DNA of 64,000 nt. It comes from Asanoa sp. WMMD1127 (GTDB lineage: Bacteria; Actinomycetota; Actinomycetes; Mycobacteriales; Micromonosporaceae). Location of the stretch: positions 5,208,001 to 5,272,000 of the forward strand of contig NZ_JARUBP010000001.1 in the NCBI RefSeq assembly GCF_029626225.1. The letters run 5' to 3'. The position numbers and the translations under genes were made by a program. This document shows, in pieces, positions 44,051-52,147 of this stretch. Each line of letters begins with the position of its first letter. The first letter of the stretch is position 1. Below the pieces are notes generated by a model. That model searched no databases. It was not told the DNA's origin and worked only from the letters and a program-made list of their open reading frames with translations.

Positions 44051-45082
44051 ATGGTCCGCAACAGGGCGACCCTGGCCGACGTCGCGCGCCTCGCGGGGCT
44101 GTCGAAGGCGGCCGCGTCGATGGTGCTCAACGGTCGGGAGGGGACGCGGCTCTCGCCGGAGGCGCACCAGCGGGTGTTCGCCGCGGCCGAGGAGCTCGGT
44201 TACCGGCCGAACGTGGCCGCCCGGAGCCTGCGTACGCAGAAGACCTCGACGATCGCGTTCGTCTCCGACATCGTCGCCAGCACCCGGTTCGCCGGCGGCC
44301 TGATCCGCGGCGCGATCGACGCGGCCCGCGAGCGCGACCACGTCCTGCTCATCACCGAGACGCAGGGAGACGCGGCGTTCGAGAAGCAGGCCATCGACGC
44401 GATGCTGGACCGCCAGGTCGACGGCGTGGTCTACGCCGCGATGGCCACCCGCCGGCTCGACGTGCCGTCGGGCATCGGCTCCGGGCCGGCCGTCCTGCTC
44501 AACGCCGTGAGCGCGGACGACTCGGTCGCCTGCGTCCTGCCGGACGACGAGCGCGCCGGGCGCGGGGTGACCGCCGCCCTGCTCGACAAGGGGCACCGGG
44601 ACCGGATCGCGCTGATCGGCCGGAACCGGCTCAAGGAGGGCGAGCCGGAGGTGTCGCTCGCGGCCCGGGCGCGGATCGACGGCATCGAAGCGACCCTGGC
44701 CGCGGCCGGCGCCGGCATCTTCGCCGAGGCGTACTGCTCCGAATGGCTTCCCGAGCACGGCTACCGCGCGATGGGTTCGCTGCTGCGCCGGCCGACCCGG
44801 CCCACGGCGGTGATCTGCATGAACGACCGGCTCGCGTTCGGCGCCTACCAGGCGCTCGGCGAGGCCGGCCTGTCCGTGCCGGCGGACGTCTCCGTCGTCT
44901 CGTTCGACGACGACCCGATCGCGGCGTGGCTGCGACCCGGCCTGACCACCGCCGCGCTCCCGCACGAGCAGATGGGCCGGCGCGCCGTCGAGCTGCTCCT
45001 CGACGGCCAGCCGCGGGGCCGCACCATGGTGCCGATGCCGTTGCGCCGCCGCCGGTCGATCGCCGAGCCGGCCACCGGCTGA
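44051..45082 (+). CDS. LacI-family repressor (system 2)
   Basis: A 343-residue LacI protein. The helix-turn-helix is TLADVARLAGLSKAAASMVLNG, with the hinge helix NVAARSLRTQ, followed by a periplasmic-binding-protein-like effector domain (TSTIAFVSDIVASTRFAGGL, VICMNDRLAFGAYQALGEAG). GGAGGA lies just before ATG 44051. It is divergent from the system 2 importer and 35 bases before a glycosidase gene. Both neighbours carry the same operator type, so it probably represses both until a sugar binds. Confidence 0.9.
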   Translation: MVRNRATLADVARLAGLSKAAASMVLNGREGTRLSPEAHQRVFAAAEELGYRPNVAARSLRTQKTSTIAFVSDIVASTRFAGGLIRGAIDAARERDHVLLITETQGDAAFEKQAIDAMLDRQVDGVVYAAMATRRLDVPSGIGSGPAVLLNAVSADDSVACVLPDDERAGRGVTAALLDKGHRDRIALIGRNRLKEGEPEVSLAARARIDGIEATLAAAGAGIFAEAYCSEWLPEHGYRAMGSLLRRPTRPTAVICMNDRLAFGAYQALGEAGLSVPADVSVVSFDDDPIAAWLRPGLTTAALPHEQMGRRAVELLLDGQPRGRTMVPMPLRRRRSIAEPATG

Positions 45083-45085
45083 CTC

Positions 45086-45101
45086 GCTAAACCGATTTAT
45101 C
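45086..45101. promoter_or_regulatory. LacI-type operator before the clan GH-J-like hydrolase gene
   Basis: GCTAAACCGATTTATC fits the same GCTRAAYYRRTTTA pattern as the site at 43905-43920. It sits in the 35-base gap between the LacI gene and the hydrolase gene, just before the latter. Confidence 0.55.
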
Positions 45102-45117
45102 TGGTACGTTCCGCGCC

Positions 45118-46074
45118 ATGCTCAGATTGCCGGACCACTGGGTGTGGGACAGCTGGTACGCCCGGGACGACGCCGGGCGGTGGCATGTCTTCTTCCTGCG
45201 CGCCTCCCGGGCCCTGCTCGACCCGCACCGCCGCCACCGCCGCGCCGCCATCGGCCACGCCGTCTCGGACGACCTGCGGTCGTGGCAGCTGGTCGCCGAC
45301 GCGCTGGTGCCCGCGGACGCGCCCGCCTGGGACGACCTCGCCACCTGGACCGGCAGCACCGTCCGCGGCCCGGACGGTCGCTGGCACCTGTTCTACACCG
45401 GGGTCAGCCGGGCCGAGGACGGCCTGGTGCAACGGATCGGCCTGGCCACGTCGGAGGACCTGACCACCTGGCGCCGGCACGGCGACACGCCCCTCGTCGA
45501 GGCCCACCCCGCCTGGTACGAGCTGCTCGACCGGCAGGCCTGGTACGAGCAGGCGTGGCGCGACCCGTGGGTCTACCCGGACCCGGACGGCGACGGCTGG
45601 CACATGCTGATCACGGCCCGGGCCAACCACGGCCCGGCCGACGGTCGCGGCGTGATCGGGCACGCCACCTCGCCGGACCTGCTCACCTGGACGGTCCGGC
45701 CGCCGCTGACCGTGCCCGGGGGTTTCGGCCACCTCGAGGTGCCGCAGGTCGAGGTCGTCGACGGCCAACCGCTGCTGCTGTTCTGCACCAACGCGGCACA
45801 GCCGCGGCACGGCACGAGTCGCATCTGGGTCGTGCCGGCGCCGACGGTCCGCGGGCCATGGGACCTCGCCGCCGCGCGGCCGGTCGACCGACCGGGCCTC
45901 TACGCGCCGCGGCTGGTCGCCGACGCCGACGGCCGCTGGCAGCTCGTCGGCTTCCTCGACGAGGTCGACGGCGCGTTCGTCGGCGAGCTCGCCGGGCCGG
46001 TGCCCGTCTCCTGGTCGCCGGTCGACGGTCTGCGCGTGGAATCGGCGGCGACCGCTGTGGGGTACCCTGCCTAG
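45118..46074 (+). CDS. Cytoplasmic five-bladed beta-propeller glycosidase (GH32/68/43-like)
   Basis: A 318-residue protein with repeating propeller blades. An early Asp follows WVWDSWYARD, TWTGSTVRGPDGRWHLFYTG forms a blade, and WRDPWVYPDPDGDGWH contains the Arg-Asp-Pro motif that carries the transition-state stabiliser in clan GH-J (GH32 and GH68). FGHLEVPQVEV supplies a Glu candidate for the acid/base. GH43 shares the fold, so the family is not settled. There is no signal peptide: it would act inside on imported fructosides or arabinosides. It is controlled by the adjacent LacI protein, judging by the operator just before it. Confidence 0.75.
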   Translation: MLRLPDHWVWDSWYARDDAGRWHVFFLRASRALLDPHRRHRRAAIGHAVSDDLRSWQLVADALVPADAPAWDDLATWTGSTVRGPDGRWHLFYTGVSRAEDGLVQRIGLATSEDLTTWRRHGDTPLVEAHPAWYELLDRQAWYEQAWRDPWVYPDPDGDGWHMLITARANHGPADGRGVIGHATSPDLLTWTVRPPLTVPGGFGHLEVPQVEVVDGQPLLLFCTNAAQPRHGTSRIWVVPAPTVRGPWDLAAARPVDRPGLYAPRLVADADGRWQLVGFLDEVDGAFVGELAGPVPVSWSPVDGLRVESAATAVGYPA

Positions 46075-46083
46075 AATCGATTC
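46074..46083. promoter_or_regulatory. LacI-type operator, autoregulation of the second LacI gene
   Basis: GAATCGATTC is a perfect 10-bp palindrome 12 bases before the LacI ATG. It is the core of the sites at 48990-49003 and 49089-49115, so the regulator probably controls its own synthesis. Confidence 0.55.
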
Positions 46084-46095
46084 GACAGGAGCCGG

Positions 46096-47109
46096 ATGAA
46101 CATCGGTGAGATCGCCCGGCGTGCGGGCGTGTCGCGCAGCACGGTCTCGTACGTGCTCAGCGGCAAGCGAACCGTGTCCGAGCCGACCCGGGCGCGCATC
46201 CAGGCGGTCATCGACGAGCTCGACTACCGCCCCAACGCCACGGCCCGGGCCCTGCGGGTGGGCCGCACGCACACACTGGGTCTGGTGATCCCGCCGGCCA
46301 CCCAGCGGCTCACCGACATGCAGCTCGGTTTCGTCGCCAGCGTGGTCGAGGCGGCCGCCCGGGCCGATCTCGACGTGCTGCTCTCGCCCTCCGGCGGCGA
46401 CCACGACCGCTCCTTCGAGCGGATCGTCACCACCCGGCGGGTCGACGGCGTGATCCTGATGGAGATCCGGCTCGAGGACGACCGGGTGAGCCGGCTGCGA
46501 CAGACCGGGCTGCCGTTCGTCACCATCGGCCGCACCGCTGACCCGAGCGGCATGTCCTGGGTGGACGTCGACTACGCCGGCCTGATCGCCAACTGCGTCG
46601 GCCATTTGGCCGACCTGGGTCACCGGCACATCGCGCTGGTCAACCGGTCGGCCGAGCTGGTCGCGGCCGGCTACGGGCCGGGACACCGGGCCCAGGCCGG
46701 CTTCTCCGCCGCGCTCGCCGAGCGCGGTCTGACCGGCGTCGACGTGTGCTGCGGCGACGACGCCGCCGCCGGCGAGGCCTGTGTCGAACAGCTCCTGTCG
46801 GCGCACCCCGACGTCACCGCCATCGCCACCGTCAACGAGGCGGCCCTGCCCGGCATCCAGCGCGCGCTGGACGCGGCGGGCGTGGTCGTCCCGCGGGACT
46901 TCTCGGTGACCGGCGTGGCCGCGCGGCACTGGGCCGAGGACTTCCGGCCCGCGTTGACCGCGGCCGACCTGCCCATGCTCGAGATGGGCGCGGACGCTGT
47001 GGCGCTGTTGCTGGAGAACATCGCCGCGCCGTCGACGCCGCCCCGGCACCGGCTCTACCGGCCGCCGGTCTCCCTGCGGGCGAGCACCGGGCCGGCGCCG
47101 AGACGCTGA
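46096..47109 (+). CDS. LacI-family repressor (system 3)
   Basis: A 337-residue LacI protein. The helix-turn-helix is NIGEIARRAGVSRSTVSYVLSG with hinge NATARALRVGRTHT. The effector domain includes LGLVIPPATQRLTDMQLGFV and HRHIALVNRSAELVAAGYGPGHR. ATG 46096 follows an AGGAG. Operators with the core GAAYCGRTTC lie before this gene, before the secreted lectin glycosidase gene and before the system 3 importer genes, so the three units form a local regulon. It converges on the lectin glycosidase gene. Confidence 0.9.
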   Translation: MNIGEIARRAGVSRSTVSYVLSGKRTVSEPTRARIQAVIDELDYRPNATARALRVGRTHTLGLVIPPATQRLTDMQLGFVASVVEAAARADLDVLLSPSGGDHDRSFERIVTTRRVDGVILMEIRLEDDRVSRLRQTGLPFVTIGRTADPSGMSWVDVDYAGLIANCVGHLADLGHRHIALVNRSAELVAAGYGPGHRAQAGFSAALAERGLTGVDVCCGDDAAAGEACVEQLLSAHPDVTAIATVNEAALPGIQRALDAAGVVVPRDFSVTGVAARHWAEDFRPALTAADLPMLEMGADAVALLLENIAAPSTPPRHRLYRPPVSLRASTGPAPRR

Positions 47110-47139
47110 GCGCCCCGGCGCCGACCTCGACACAACAGC

Positions 47140-48960
47140 TCAACGGCCCCAGAGCCGCCAGGTCTGGTTGAGTGGGCTGCCCTGGCCGACCGGGTTGCAG
47201 GTCCACTGGTGGATCGGCGCCCGTGGCGCAGTGGAGATCGTGCTGACGTCGACGCACTTGCCGCTGTGCCGGGCCACCAGCTGGTAGTCGTGGCCGTCGT
47301 TGCCGGCGTAGGTCACCCGGCGCAGCGTGAACTGCTGGTTGGCCGCGCCGGCCAGGCACGTCCACTGGTGCACGGCCGCGCCGTTGGCGGTCGACACTCC
47401 GGCGACGTCCAGGCACTTGCCGGTCTGCTGGTTGACCACGGTGTACGTGTCCGCCACCCCGCTGACCGGCCGGAAGTTCCAGAGCTGCTGATCGCCGCCC
47501 TCGCACCAGAACTGCTGCTGCACGTTGCCGTCGGTCGTGGCGAGGTTGGTGTTGTCCAGGCACTGCTGGGAGTGCTGGGCGACGGCCACGGACTGGAAGC
47601 CGCCGTCCGACGGGGGCAGCAGCGTCACCGTGAAGGTGTCGTTGACGGTGGTGTGCGGCAGGTTGACAGTCGCGCCGTTGTTCGTGAGCGTCACCACCGT
47701 GTTCTGCACGGTGACGGGGCCCTGCACCGCGCCGCCGCCGTTGTCCGGGATCCGCTGCACCCGCACCCGCACCTGGTTGTTCTGCACGATACCGCTGGTG
47801 GTGTCGAGGCGCTGCAGGTTGACGGCGATGTTGCCGGTGGTGCGCCCGCCGCCCACCAGGATCCGGGCCGACCCACTGGCCTTGGTCGCGAAGGCGTCGT
47901 AGGAGGCGCTCGGCGTGACGGCGACGATCTGGCCCGTCTGAGCGCCGTAGAAGCGGTAGGCCCACCACTCGCCCTTGGGCACGTGCTGGCCCGCGCTGTT
48001 GCGCAGCAGCAGGTTGCCGAGGAAATCGTGGAGGTTGTTGCCGCCCGCCCAGTTGGCGCGCAGCCCGTCGGCGTTGGCCCGTTCCAGGCGCGCGATGTAC
48101 CAGGCGCCGTCGGCCGGGTTCTGCTCGTCCGGCGCGCCGTACTCGTTGATCTGGTAGGGGCGCGGGTGGGGGATGCCGCGCGGGTCCAGCGTCGCGTTGG
48201 CCGCGGCGACGTTGGCGACGGGGTCCCCGGGCAGCGAGTGCCAGCTGACGATGTCCGGCACCACGTTGTTGGCGCGGACGTAGTCGAGGTACTGGTTCCA
48301 GAAGGCGTGCGTCGTGGACGGCACGCAGGCACAGCTCGGTCCGACGATCAGCTGGTTCGGGAAGGCCGCGCGGATGCGCTGGTAGCTGCGCCGCCACAGC
48401 TCGAAGTACTGCGCCTGCGGTCGGTTCCAGAACAGCGTGATGTTGGGCTCGTTCCAGATGTCCCACTGCACGGCGATGCCGGCGGCCCGGACGTCGTCGA
48501 TGACGCGGGTCAGGAACGCGTCGTAGTCGGTCCAGTCGCCGTTGTCGCCGGGGAACCGGGAGATGGGATAGCCGTCGGCGCCCCACAGGTCGTGCGGCAG
48601 CAGGACGAACTGGCCGCCGAGCGCGATCGTGCGGCGGGCCTGCGCGAGCGTGGAGTTCCAGCGCCGTTGGTAGCCACCGCTGACCCAGCCGCCCGGCGAG
48701 CCGAGCTGCGCGCCGCCGGCCCGCATGTAGCGGAACTTGACGTCGCGGTAGAAGTGGTCGGCCGGTCCCGAGGCGTTCTCGGTCATGCCGTAGATCCACC
48801 CGGAGGCGCGGTGGGTCGGCGCGGCGCCGGCGGACGCGAAGTTGACGGTGATCGACTCGTCGGCCGCCCGGGCGGGGGTCGGCGCGATGCCGACCACGGC
48901 GCCGGCGGCGACCAACCCGACGGCGAGGCGGGCGAGCCTGGTGCGGAACGGGGATCTCAC
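47140..48960 (-). CDS. Secreted clan GH-A glycosidase with ricin-type lectin domain
   Basis: A 606-residue secreted enzyme. The signal peptide ends at about ARAADE. The (beta/alpha)8 catalytic domain has the acid/base Glu171 in WDIWNEPN and a likely nucleophile Glu273 in YQINEYGAP, about 100 residues apart as in clan GH-A retaining enzymes (GH39- or GH5-like; the family is not certain). The last 140 residues are a ricin-type beta-trefoil (QQCLDNTN, GKCLDVAG, GKCVDVST). GTG 48960 follows AGGAGC. A LacI operator sits directly downstream of its promoter. It is divergent from the system 3 importer, whose substrate it probably releases. Confidence 0.85.
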   Translation of the reverse strand: MRSPFRTRLARLAVGLVAAGAVVGIAPTPARAADESITVNFASAGAAPTHRASGWIYGMTENASGPADHFYRDVKFRYMRAGGAQLGSPGGWVSGGYQRRWNSTLAQARRTIALGGQFVLLPHDLWGADGYPISRFPGDNGDWTDYDAFLTRVIDDVRAAGIAVQWDIWNEPNITLFWNRPQAQYFELWRRSYQRIRAAFPNQLIVGPSCACVPSTTHAFWNQYLDYVRANNVVPDIVSWHSLPGDPVANVAAANATLDPRGIPHPRPYQINEYGAPDEQNPADGAWYIARLERANADGLRANWAGGNNLHDFLGNLLLRNSAGQHVPKGEWWAYRFYGAQTGQIVAVTPSASYDAFATKASGSARILVGGGRTTGNIAVNLQRLDTTSGIVQNNQVRVRVQRIPDNGGGAVQGPVTVQNTVVTLTNNGATVNLPHTTVNDTFTVTLLPPSDGGFQSVAVAQHSQQCLDNTNLATTDGNVQQQFWCEGGDQQLWNFRPVSGVADTYTVVNQQTGKCLDVAGVSTANGAAVHQWTCLAGAANQQFTLRRVTYAGNDGHDYQLVARHSGKCVDVSTISTAPRAPIHQWTCNPVGQGSPLNQTWRLWGR

Positions 48961-48989
48961 GGGCAGCTCCTTCGGGGACGGGCGAGCGA

Positions 48990-49003
48990 GCGAACCGATT
49001 CGC
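48990..49003. promoter_or_regulatory. LacI operator before the secreted glycosidase
   Basis: GCGAACCGATTCGC is a near-perfect 14-bp palindrome (GCGAAYCGRTTCGC). It starts 4 bases downstream of the minus-strand -10 box and matches both halves of the 27-bp site at 49089-49115. Confidence 0.7.
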
Positions 49004-49007
49004 GGGG

Positions 49008-49037
49008 AGCCTAGGGCCGCACCATCATGGATGTCAA
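49008..49037 (-). promoter_or_regulatory. Promoter of the secreted glycosidase gene
   Basis: On the minus strand TTGACA (49037-49032), 18 bases, TAGGCT (49013-49008). The consensus -35 box and the operator placed right after the -10 box mirror the plus-strand promoter at 49056. Confidence 0.6.
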
Positions 49038-49055
49038 TGCGCTAGCTGAAGGTCC

Positions 49056-49085
49056 TTGACCCGCGCGTCCGAGGGGTCCTATCTT
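49056..49085 (+). promoter_or_regulatory. Promoter of the system 3 importer operon
   Basis: TTGACC (49056-49061), 18 bases, TATCTT (49080-49085). It lies back to back with the glycosidase promoter, and the large LacI palindrome begins 4 bases after the -10 box, covering the likely transcription start. Confidence 0.65.
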
Positions 49086-49088
49086 CTT

Positions 49089-49115
49089 GCGAACCGATTC
49101 GTCGAATCGGTTCGC
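49089..49115. promoter_or_regulatory. 27-bp perfect palindromic LacI operator
   Basis: GCGAACCGATTCG (49089-49101), one base, then its exact complement (49103-49115). Each arm contains the GAACCGATTC-type core, so the site could hold two overlapping LacI operators or one extended one. It lies between the importer promoter and the binding-protein start. Confidence 0.75.
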
Positions 49116-49146
49116 TCAGCACGATCGACTCAAGAGTGAGGCACCC

Positions 49147-50394
49147 GTGCAGACATCCATCCCGCGGCGGCGTGTGGCCGCCGCCGCCGTCGTGCTCGCG
49201 GTCGCGGTCGGCGCGCTGTCGACCGGCTGTTCGTCCAGCCCCGAGAAGTCGGGAGAGGGCGGCGGCACCTATGCCATCTGGGACCCCTACCCGCAGTTCG
49301 CCGACGACTCCGACTGGGCCAAGCTGCTCCAGGAGTGCGGCACGGCGGCCGGCGTCACCGTCGAGCGCACCGGCTACGACACCACCGACCTGACCAACAA
49401 GGCGTTGCTGGCGGCCCAGCAGGACAACTCGCCCGACGTGCTCATCGTGGACAACCCCGTGATCTCCACGCTGGCCGAGGCCGGCGCGCTGACCACCACC
49501 GAGGAGAACAAGCTCGACACCTCGGCCATGGAACCGAACCTGCTGGGCGCGGGCCAGACCGGCGGCAAGACCTTCGGCGTGCCGATCGGCGCCAACACGC
49601 TCGCGCTGTACTACAACAAGGACGTGCTGGCCAGGGCCGGCGTCGACGTCGCCACGGTCAAGGACTGGCCCTCGCTGACCGCCGCGCTGGCCAAGGTCAA
49701 GGCGGCCGGCAAGAAGGGCATCACCTTCTCGGCGATCGGCACCGAGGAGGGCAGCTTCCAGTTCCTGCCCTGGTTCTGGGGCTCGGGCGCGCAACTGACG
49801 GCGCTCGACTCACCGCAGGCGGTCTCCGCGCTGACCCTGTGGACCGACTGGCTGAAGCAGGGCTACGCGCCCAACTCGGTCATCAACAACACCCAGACCA
49901 CGAGCTGGCAGGAGTTCGCCAGCGGCGACTACGCGTTCAGCGAGAACGGCACCTGGCAACTGGCCAACGCGGAGAAGCTCGGCTTCGAGTACGGCATCAT
50001 CCCGATCCCGGGCGCCTCGGGCGGCACCGCGCCGGCGCCGACGGGTGGGGAGTTCGTCTCCATCCCCGTCCAGAGCGACACCGGCCGGTACGCGACGTCG
50101 CAACAGCTCGTCGCCTGCCTGACCAGCGGCGACAAGCTGCTCGCGACCGACACGACCCTGTCCTACATCGCGCCGACGGCGGCGGTGCAGGCCAAGCAGG
50201 TGCAGGCCGACCCCAAGCTGCAGGTCTGGGTCGACGCCGTCAAGGCGGCCAAGGGGCGCACCGGCGACAACCTCGGCACCCGCTATCCGAAGATCTCGGA
50301 GCCACTGTGGACGGCGGTGCAGGCCGCGCTCAGCGGGGCGAAGCAGCCGCGGGCGGCCCTGACGGCCGCGCAGGCCGCGGCGGGCGCGAAGTAG
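49147..50394 (+). CDS. Sugar-binding lipoprotein (system 3)
   Basis: A 415-residue binding protein with lipobox LSTGC (Cys28) after an Arg-rich and hydrophobic N-terminus. The core includes NSPDVLIVDNPVISTLAEAG, LALYYNKDVLARAG and GDYAFSENGTWQL, as in cluster B sugar-binding proteins. GTG 49147 is preceded by GAGGC; an upstream TTG at 49087 lies inside the operator and is rejected. It heads an operon of two permeases and a cytoplasmic glycosidase. The ligand is probably a product of the divergent secreted glycosidase. Confidence 0.88.
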   Translation: MQTSIPRRRVAAAAVVLAVAVGALSTGCSSSPEKSGEGGGTYAIWDPYPQFADDSDWAKLLQECGTAAGVTVERTGYDTTDLTNKALLAAQQDNSPDVLIVDNPVISTLAEAGALTTTEENKLDTSAMEPNLLGAGQTGGKTFGVPIGANTLALYYNKDVLARAGVDVATVKDWPSLTAALAKVKAAGKKGITFSAIGTEEGSFQFLPWFWGSGAQLTALDSPQAVSALTLWTDWLKQGYAPNSVINNTQTTSWQEFASGDYAFSENGTWQLANAEKLGFEYGIIPIPGASGGTAPAPTGGEFVSIPVQSDTGRYATSQQLVACLTSGDKLLATDTTLSYIAPTAAVQAKQVQADPKLQVWVDAVKAAKGRTGDNLGTRYPKISEPLWTAVQAALSGAKQPRAALTAAQAAAGAK

Positions 50395-50401
50395 CCGGAC
50401 C

Positions 50402-51304
50402 GTGCCGCACAAGAACCCGTCCCGGCGGAGTGGCCGGTGGGCCGGTTGGCTGTTCCTGGCCCCGGTCACCGGCTACCTCGTCGCGTTCTACGCCTACCCG
50501 CTCTACCGCAACGTCGAGCTCAGCCTGCGCGAGTACACGGTCCGGTCCTTCGTGCAGGGCGGCGCGCCGTTCGCCGGCCTGGACAACTACGCCAGGGCGC
50601 TGACCGACCCGACCTTCGGGCCGGCGTTGCGGCACACCGTCGTCTTCACGCTGGCCTCGCTGGCCTTCCAGTTCACCATCGGGCTGGCGTTGGCGGTGTT
50701 CTTCCACCAGAGCTTCCCGCTGTCGCGCACCCTGCGGGCGCTGTTCCTCGTGCCCTGGCTGCTCCCGCTCATCGTCTCCGCGTCGACCTGGTCGTGGATG
50801 CTCAACAGCGACGCCGGCATCGTCAACGCCGCGCTCGGCCTGCTCGGTCTCGGCCCGGTCAACTGGCTGACCTCCCCGCAATGGTCGTTGGCCTCGGTGG
50901 TGATCGCGAACATCTGGATCGGCATCCCGTTCAACCTCATGGTCCTCTACAGCGGGCTCCAGTCGATCCCGGCCGAGGTGCACGAGGCGGCCGCCCTCGA
51001 CGGGGCCACCGGCTGGCAGCGGTTCCGCCGGATCACGTTGCCCCTGCTGCGTCCGGTCTCCGCCGTCACGCTGCTGCTCGGGCTGATCTACACGCTGAAG
51101 GTCTTCGACATCATCTGGATCATGACAAAGGGCGGCCCGACCGACTCGTCGACGACCTTCGCCACCTGGTCGTACCGGCTCGGGTTCGGCAACCTGCTGC
51201 CGGCGTTCGGGCCGGGCGCCGCGGTCGGCAACCTGCTCATCGGCATGGCGCTGGTCGCCGGCCTGGTCTACGTGCGCGCGCAACGACAGCAGCGGCCGGC
51301 ATGA
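50402..51304 (+). CDS. Sugar ABC importer permease, MalF type (system 3)
   Basis: A 300-residue permease with six helices and the coupling loop EVHEAAALDGATGWQRFRRI. GTG 50402 follows the binding-protein stop by 7 bases, and the stop overlaps the next start (ATGA). No ATPase gene is in the operon, so a shared MsiK-like ATPase is expected. Confidence 0.87.
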   Translation: MPHKNPSRRSGRWAGWLFLAPVTGYLVAFYAYPLYRNVELSLREYTVRSFVQGGAPFAGLDNYARALTDPTFGPALRHTVVFTLASLAFQFTIGLALAVFFHQSFPLSRTLRALFLVPWLLPLIVSASTWSWMLNSDAGIVNAALGLLGLGPVNWLTSPQWSLASVVIANIWIGIPFNLMVLYSGLQSIPAEVHEAAALDGATGWQRFRRITLPLLRPVSAVTLLLGLIYTLKVFDIIWIMTKGGPTDSSTTFATWSYRLGFGNLLPAFGPGAAVGNLLIGMALVAGLVYVRAQRQQRPA

Positions 51305-52119
51305 CCGCCCGGCGCCGCTGGTGGAAGACCGCGCTGGGCCTGCTGCTCACCGCCGTGATGCTGTTCCCCGTCTACTGGATGGTCAACGTCTCGTTCACCC
51401 GCGACGAGGACATGCGGCGCGACCCGCCCCGGCTGTTCCCGGTCGGCGGCACCCTCGATGGCTACCGGGCCGTGCTCGACCAGCAGCTCCCGTACCTCGG
51501 GGTCAGCCTGCTGATCGGTCTCGGCACCGTCGCCCTCACGCTCGCGCTGTCGGCGCCGGCCGGCTACGCGCTGGCCAAGCTCCGGCCGCCGGGCGGCGGC
51601 GCGCTCGGCTTCGTGCTGCTGATCGCGCAGATGATTCCGGGAATCATCATGGCGATGGGCTTCTACGCCATTTACCTCAACCTCGGCGTGCTCAACACGG
51701 TGCCCGGTCTGATCCTGGCCGACTCCACCTTGGCCGTGCCGTTCGGCGTGCTCATCTTCGCCGCGTTCATGTCGGGCATCCCGGGCGAGCTCATCCAGGC
51801 GGCGGTGGTCGACGGCGCGGGCGTCCTGCGGACGTTCTGGTCGGTGGTGCTGCCGGTCAGCCGCAACGCGGTGGTCACCGTGTCGCTGTTCGCCTTCCTC
51901 TGGTCGTGGTCGGACTTCGTCTTCGCGTCCACTCTGGACGGCGGCGGCGACCACCAGCCCATCACCCTCGGCATCTACCACTACATCGGCAACAACAACC
52001 AGCAATGGAACGCGATCATGGCCACCGCCGTCGTCGCGTCCGTCCCGGCCACGGTCCTGCTGCTGCTGGCGCAGCGCTACGTGGCCGCCGGCGTGACGGC
52101 CGGCGCCGTCAAGGACTGA
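51301..52119 (+). CDS. Sugar ABC importer permease, MalG type (system 3)
   Basis: A 272-residue permease with six helices and the coupling loop ELIQAAVVDGAGVLRTFWSV. ATG 51301 overlaps the previous stop. It completes the system 3 channel. The next gene, 28 bases on, encodes a cytoplasmic glycosidase, which fits uptake followed by hydrolysis. Confidence 0.87.
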   Translation: MTARRRWWKTALGLLLTAVMLFPVYWMVNVSFTRDEDMRRDPPRLFPVGGTLDGYRAVLDQQLPYLGVSLLIGLGTVALTLALSAPAGYALAKLRPPGGGALGFVLLIAQMIPGIIMAMGFYAIYLNLGVLNTVPGLILADSTLAVPFGVLIFAAFMSGIPGELIQAAVVDGAGVLRTFWSVVLPVSRNAVVTVSLFAFLWSWSDFVFASTLDGGGDHQPITLGIYHYIGNNNQQWNAIMATAVVASVPATVLLLLAQRYVAAGVTAGAVKD

Positions 52120-52147
52120 CCAGTTCCAGGAGAGGCAGCCACCACCC

